Source: an uncultured Rhodospirillales bacterium
GTDB taxonomy: Bacteria; Pseudomonadota; Alphaproteobacteria; Azospirillales; Azospirillaceae
DNA length: 35,471 nt
NCBI GenBank assembly: GCA_903856295.1
Contig: CAIOBP010000249.1
Span: 1 to 35,471 of the forward strand
Direction of reading: 5' to 3'
Within the stretch, counting starts at the first letter, position 1; each line of letters starts with the position of its first letter. Below are positions 32,225 through 35,471 of this stretch, piece after piece. The translations under genes were made by a program, and so were the position numbers. The notes under the pieces were generated by a model. The model searched no databases. It was not told the DNA's origin and was given only the letters and a program-made list of their open reading frames with translations.

Positions 32225-33640
32225 TCAGAGTTCGGATAATTCCCAGCTTTGCCGTTTGCGGTAGATGGTCGACGGGCTGACATCCAGACGGGCCGCCGCC
32301 CGTGGAATATTGCCATCGCACAGGGCAATCGCCCGTTCGATAATCTCGCGCTCCTGCATCCATAACGGCCGCAAGACATTATCTTTCAAGTCGGGCTCTT
32401 TCAGGCCGGGAGCGCAGGGCGCGGCTGCCGGTTGCGGGGGCGGGGCGGCGGCCGTGGCCGGGAGGGGCTTGAGGCCGGGCAGCGGCGGCAGCATCTCGGG
32501 CCGGACCTCGGGGCCGTCGTGGAGCACCACGATGTTGCGGATGGCGTTCTCCAACTGCCGGACGTTGCCGGGCCAGGGGTAGGAGGCGAGCATCTCGCGG
32601 GCGGCGGCGGAAAACCCGGTGAAGCTCTTCTTTTCCTCCAGGGCATGGCGCTTCAGGAAGGCTTCGGCGAGTTCCAGCGCGTCGCCCTCGCGTTCGCGCA
32701 GCGGCGGCAGGCAGATCGGAATGACGTGCAGGCGATAGAACAGGTCTTCCCGGAACCGTCCGGCGCGCACCTCCGCGTGGGGGTCGCGGTTGGTCGCGGC
32801 GATGAAGCGGACGTCCGCCTCTTCCAGTCTGGTGCCGCCGACCTTCTGAAAGCTCCCGGTTTGGATCAGCCGCAGCAACTTGCTTTGCAGGCTGATGTCC
32901 ATTTCACAAATCTCGTCGAGAAACAGCGTCCCGCCTTTGGCCTGCGCCGCCGCGCCCTGGCGGTCGGCGGTGGCGCCGGTGAACGCCCCCTTCACATGGC
33001 CGAAAATCTCGCTTTCGATCAGGTCGTGCGGAATGGCGGCGCAGTTGAGCGCCACGAACGGCCGGTCGCGCCGCTGCCCCTGGCGGTGAATCGCGTCGGC
33101 GCAGATTTCCTTGCCGGTTCCGGAGTCTCCGGTGATGAAGACCGGGGCTTTGCTGGGGGCGGCGGCGTCGATGATCCGGTAGATCGCCTGCATGGCCAGC
33201 GATGAGCCGATGAAGCCGTGATAGCCGCGGCGGTCGATTTGCTCCCGGTAGGTGGTGACGATTTCCTCGAGACGGCCGCTGTCGAGGGCATTGCGGACGG
33301 TGACCAGCAACCGGTCGGCGGAAATCGGTTTGGCCAGAAAGTCGTGGGCGCCGCAGCGCATGGCGTCGACGGCCACCTGCAAGGATTCCCGGGCGGTCAC
33401 CACCACGACTTTGGTCGGGATTTTCAGGTCGTTGACCCGGCGCAGAACCTCCATGCCGTCGATGTCGGGCAGGCCGAGGTCGAGCACCATCACGTGAGGC
33501 GGTTGCCGCGCGACCGCCTCCAGCGCCGCCCCTCCGGTTTCCACGGTGGTGACCGGCCAGCCGCCGGGACGAAGGAACTGAACGAAGAGACCGGCGAGTG
33601 CCCGGCTGTCCTCGACGATCAGGATGTTCGGCTGGTTCAT
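32225..33640 (-). CDS. NtrC-family sigma-54-dependent response regulator
   Basis: The 471-residue product has three domains. A receiver (about 1-120) has D54 as the phospho-acceptor (VLDLGLPD). An AAA+ sigma-54 interaction domain (about 140-375) has Walker A GDSGTGKE (171-178), the sigma-54-contacting loop GAFTGA (218-223) and Walker B FLDE (240-243). A C-terminal Fis-type helix-turn-helix (about 430-471) reads [16 protein letters not shown]. All key residues are intact, so it should activate sigma-54 promoters. It is not NifA, which has a GAF domain in place of the receiver. No sensor kinase is adjacent. It follows a pentapeptide-repeat gene after 10 bases, and its target may be the apbE-rnf operon just downstream. 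Confidence 0.93.
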   Translation of the reverse strand: MNQPNILIVEDSRALAGLFVQFLRPGGWPVTTVETGGAALEAVARQPPHVMVLDLGLPDIDGMEVLRRVNDLKIPTKVVVVTARESLQVAVDAMRCGAHDFLAKPISADRLLVTVRNALDSGRLEEIVTTYREQIDRRGYHGFIGSSLAMQAIYRIIDAAAPSKAPVFITGDSGTGKEICADAIHRQGQRRDRPFVALNCAAIPHDLIESEIFGHVKGAFTGATADRQGAAAQAKGGTLFLDEICEMDISLQSKLLRLIQTGSFQKVGGTRLEEADVRFIAATNRDPHAEVRAGRFREDLFYRLHVIPICLPPLREREGDALELAEAFLKRHALEEKKSFTGFSAAAREMLASYPWPGNVRQLENAIRNIVVLHDGPEVRPEMLPPLPGLKPLPATAAAPPPQPAAAPCAPGLKEPDLKDNVLRPLWMQEREIIERAIALCDGNIPRAAARLDVSPSTIYRKRQSWELSEL

Positions 33641-33650
33641 GGCGCCCTGA

Positions 33651-34970
33651 TCAGGCTGAGGGAAGGCCCTTGCAACCGGCCGCGGTGGCCTCGTGCAGGG
33701 CTCCCTTGGAAAACAGCGTCGTGTCGAGATTCGAGTCGGAAAAATCGGTCAGCCGGAGCTTGGTGCCGATCAGATTGGAATAGGACAGGTCGGCGCCCTG
33801 GAAATTGGCGCGCAGCAGGTCCGCGCCCCGCATGTCCGAGTAGCGGATGCTGGCGCCCTGGAGTTGAGCGGGCAGCAGGCGCTCGGCGGTGAGGATCAGC
33901 GGCCCGAGGTTGGCGTCGCGCAGATCGGTGTTGTTGAGCTTGGCGTTCTTGAGGTTGACCCCGCGCAGATCCGCGCCCACCAGCTTGGCCGCGCGCAGAT
34001 CGGCCCCCTGAAGCTGCGCCCCCTGAAGCTGGATCGCCGGCAGAATCATGCCATACATCACGGCGCCGTTGGCCTTGAGGGCGGTGAGGTTGGCGCTGGA
34101 CAGGTTCTTGAGCGGCCGGAGGTCGACACCCGAAAGATCCAGCGGCTTGCCTCTGGCGCCGCTGCTTTCCACCCAGGTGATGTGCTGCTCTAGCAGGGAC
34201 TCGATGGGCTCGACCAGGGTGTCGAGGCTGATGCCCGCCGGAGCGTCGGTGAGAATGCCGGTCATGTCCGTGCCGTCGGTGACCGCCATGGTCATGTCGG
34301 CGCCGACCAGCACCGCGCCCTGAAGATTGGCGCCCTTGAGGTCCGAGCCCGAAAGGTCGGCGCCTTCGAGGTTGGCGCCCATCATTTTGCATTGCCGCAG
34401 GTTGGCGCGCACCAGCTTGCAGTTGCGCATCACGGCGTCGGTGAAGTCGGCCTGGACCGCGATGACGCCATTGAGGCGCGCCCGCTCCAGGTTGGCGTTG
34501 GCCAGAACCACCGTCTGCATTTCCGAGGGCTTCAACTCGTGGCGCAGGAAGGTGAGGTTGCCCTTCTGGTCTTTTTCGGCGATCACGCCCTCGCGCAGAT
34601 CGGCCTCGAACAGGTCGGCGCCGACCATGAAGGCGCCGCGCAGGCAGGCGCCGCGCAAATCCGCCCGGCGCAGCACCGCCCGCGCCATGTTGGCCCGGCG
34701 CAGATCGGCACAGAAAAACACCGCGCGTTCGAGCTTGGTTCCGGAAAAATTGCAGTCGGCCATCACGGCGCCGGTGAAGTCGGCGTCAGCAAGATTGTAG
34801 CCCGAGAGGTTGAGACCGGTCATGTCGCAGAACGAAAAAACGGCGCGGGCTCCGCCCATGCGGCCCGAGTAAAGCATCTCATGCTTGCGCGCGATCTCTT
34901 GAGCCTGTTCCTGGGACAGGCGGGTGAGATGGTGCCCTCCCTGTCTGGTGGTCCCTGCCTGATCGTTCAT
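33651..34970 (-). CDS. Pentapeptide-repeat protein
   Basis: The 439-residue product consists largely of A(D/N)LxX pentapeptides (for example ADLRRANMARAVLRRADLRG and ADLSGSDLKGANLQGA), which fold into right-handed quadrilateral beta-helices. There are two repeat blocks (about 50-235 and 285-420), split by a non-repeat linker (GISLDTLVEPIESLLEQHIT). The N-terminus (about 14-40, HLTRLSQEQAQEIARKHEML) looks helical and not repeated. No signal peptide, so it is cytosolic. Function unknown; the family includes DNA-mimic gyrase protectors and structural scaffolds, and neither can be assigned. It is probably cotranscribed with the downstream NtrC-type regulator. Confidence 0.92.
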   Translation of the reverse strand: MNDQAGTTRQGGHHLTRLSQEQAQEIARKHEMLYSGRMGGARAVFSFCDMTGLNLSGYNLADADFTGAVMADCNFSGTKLERAVFFCADLRRANMARAVLRRADLRGACLRGAFMVGADLFEADLREGVIAEKDQKGNLTFLRHELKPSEMQTVVLANANLERARLNGVIAVQADFTDAVMRNCKLVRANLRQCKMMGANLEGADLSGSDLKGANLQGAVLVGADMTMAVTDGTDMTGILTDAPAGISLDTLVEPIESLLEQHITWVESSGARGKPLDLSGVDLRPLKNLSSANLTALKANGAVMYGMILPAIQLQGAQLQGADLRAAKLVGADLRGVNLKNAKLNNTDLRDANLGPLILTAERLLPAQLQGASIRYSDMRGADLLRANFQGADLSYSNLIGTKLRLTDFSDSNLDTTLFSKGALHEATAAGCKGLPSA

Positions 34971-35002
34971 GGTCGCCTGCTGCCTGCGGAGCCTTTCTCC
35001 TT

Positions 35003-35031
35003 ATATTAAGAATAATTGGAGCGATGAGCAA
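35003..35031 (-). promoter_or_regulatory. Sigma-70-like promoter of the pentapeptide-repeat/NtrC-type pair
   Basis: On the minus strand TTGCTC (35031-35026) and TAATAT (35008-35003) are 17 bases apart, about 30 bases before the ATG at 34970. The match is moderate (three and four of six positions). TAAGGAGAAAGG follows. Confidence 0.4.
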
Positions 35032-35173
35032 TTTAATGTTTTCGTGTCCGCTGGCTGGTTTGGCGCCGGGACGGGGTGAGGTGTCGCACCGCAAATCAGC
35101 CGGGCAAGTCAGCCGGTTTGTCGTCTCGAGCCGGAGCATCGCGACTCGTAAGAGTGGTGTTGTTTGCAATCAA

Positions 35174-35189
35174 CGACTCGGACGAGTCG
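35174..35189. promoter_or_regulatory. 16-base perfect-arm dyad
   Basis: CGACTCG-GA-CGAGTCG has two perfect 7-base arms. A partial copy, CGACTCG, begins about 35 bases to the left (35138-35146 area), and GTTTG/CAAAC flank it to allow an extended bulged stem. It is probably an operator or a small structured element; no regulator is identified. Confidence 0.45.
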
Positions 35190-35334
35190 CAAACGAATCA
35201 GTCCAGAGGCCAAAAACTATCGGGTTTTCCAGTGACTGCGTTGGTGTGACGGGGCTGTTGTGGCGAAATGGTCACGTAAAGATTTGTCGACCCGGTTATG
35301 AACTGTCTATCTGGCAGTCAACGCTTTTGTTGTA

Positions 35335-35364
35335 TTGCCCTTTCTTCACGGCTCCCCATATAAG
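35335..35364 (+). promoter_or_regulatory. Sigma-70-like promoter reading out of the window
   Basis: TTGCCC (35335-35340) and TATAAG (35359-35364) are 18 bases apart. Transcription would start near 35371 and run into the structured leader at 35421-35471. Confidence 0.4.
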
Positions 35365-35420
35365 TGCCGCGTTTGTGCATACTAGCTTCTGTAAATTAAT
35401 TGCTTGCTGATACTGCGCAG

Positions 35421-35471
35421 CCGGGCCTCCCGGAGTGATGAGGACGCGTAAGCGTCCGAAGAACGGAGGGA
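35421..35471 (+). ncRNA. Structured 5' leader of a gene beyond the edge (candidate)
   Basis: Two hairpins lie in tandem: CCGGG-CCT-CCCGG (35421-35433) and GGACGC-GTAA-GCGTCC (35442-35457), the second capped by a GNRA-type loop. A Shine-Dalgarno-like GGAGGGA (35465-35471) ends the window. CCTCC in the first hairpin (35426-35430) could alternatively pair with that GGAGG, so the structure could switch between hiding and exposing it. The window ends before any start codon. Confidence 0.4.

Larger units (their letters stand above)
34971..35471. other. Gene-free region at the window end
   Basis: About 500 bases without a convincing gene; a 128-codon frame at 35024-35410 shows no protein-like composition. 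It holds the promoter of the pentapeptide-repeat gene, a strong dyad (35174-35189), a plus-strand promoter (35335-35364) and a structured leader at the very end. Confidence 0.55.

Noticed and set aside
35024-35410. 128-codon plus-strand frame near the window end
   Set aside because: No protein-like composition, no ribosome-binding site of note, and it overlaps the pentapeptide gene's promoter and the plus-strand promoter.
35434-35462. Resemblance to a hammerhead ribozyme core (TGATGAG, stem, CGAAGA)
   Set aside because: The essential C before TGATGA is G here, and no closing stem pairs with the sequence after GAAGA. Without these the fold cannot form; kept only as a general structured leader.

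Overview
The window reads as chromosomal DNA of a high-GC, motile, hopanoid-making alphaproteobacterium, most likely in the Rhodospirillales. The grounds are a near-canonical CtrA cell-cycle regulator, an EipB-type (DUF1849) envelope protein, flagellar fliI/fliJ, an hpnBCDE squalene/hopanoid cluster and a complete rnfABCDGEH electron-transport operon with its own ApbE flavin transferase. No tRNA, rRNA, insertion sequence, phage gene or CRISPR array was found. The species cannot be named from this sequence.

Layout. (1) 72-4396, minus: lptG, surA, pdxA, rsmA, the end of the classical lptFGD-surA-pdxA-rsmA run, but with no lptD between lptG and surA and no lptF upstream. (2) 4887-10448, plus: an HTH protein with a long disordered N-terminus, an EipB-like periplasmic protein, a class III sirtuin, the helicase HrpB and a small coiled-coil membrane protein. 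(3) 10455-12240, minus: fliJ and fliI, divergent from ctrA (12441-13166). (4) 13280-18161, minus: a 39-residue basic protein missed by ordinary length cut-offs, then hpnE, hpnD, hpnC, an HpnB-type glycosyltransferase and a small membrane protein. The last four junctions overlap by 4 to 19 bases. (5) 18365-21459, plus: an L-Ala-D/L-Glu epimerase preceded by two identical tandem dyads, and a membrane histidine kinase whose H-box has the catalytic His-Glu pair reversed. (6) 21489-24445, minus: two low-GC membrane/coiled-coil genes of unknown function that look like tandem paralogues, and a periplasmic L,D-transpeptidase. (7) 24750-34970, minus: pentapeptide-repeat protein, NtrC-family sigma-54 activator, apbE, rseC, rnfA-B-C-D-G-E-H. 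(8) 34971-35471: about 500 bases without a gene, ending in a probable promoter and a structured leader for a gene beyond the edge.

How the genes work together. HpnC, HpnD and HpnE convert two farnesyl diphosphates to squalene. RseC and ApbE serve the Rnf complex, ApbE by attaching FMN to RnfG and RnfD. A sigma-54 -24/-12 promoter lies between the NtrC-type activator and apbE, and a good sigma-70 promoter with its -10 inside a dyad lies nearer apbE. This suggests dual control of Rnf, with the neighbouring regulator the obvious candidate activator.

The most unusual points are the HE-to-EH swap in the kinase, the sigma-54/NtrC/Rnf arrangement, a Ser in place of Thr at the RnfD flavinylation site, the unknown gene pair, and two unrelated 24-bp tandem arrays that each grow out of a gene's last codons and repeat its stop codon (hpnE and rnfE). 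A 60-bp hairpin element also occurs directly behind both rsmA and ctrA.
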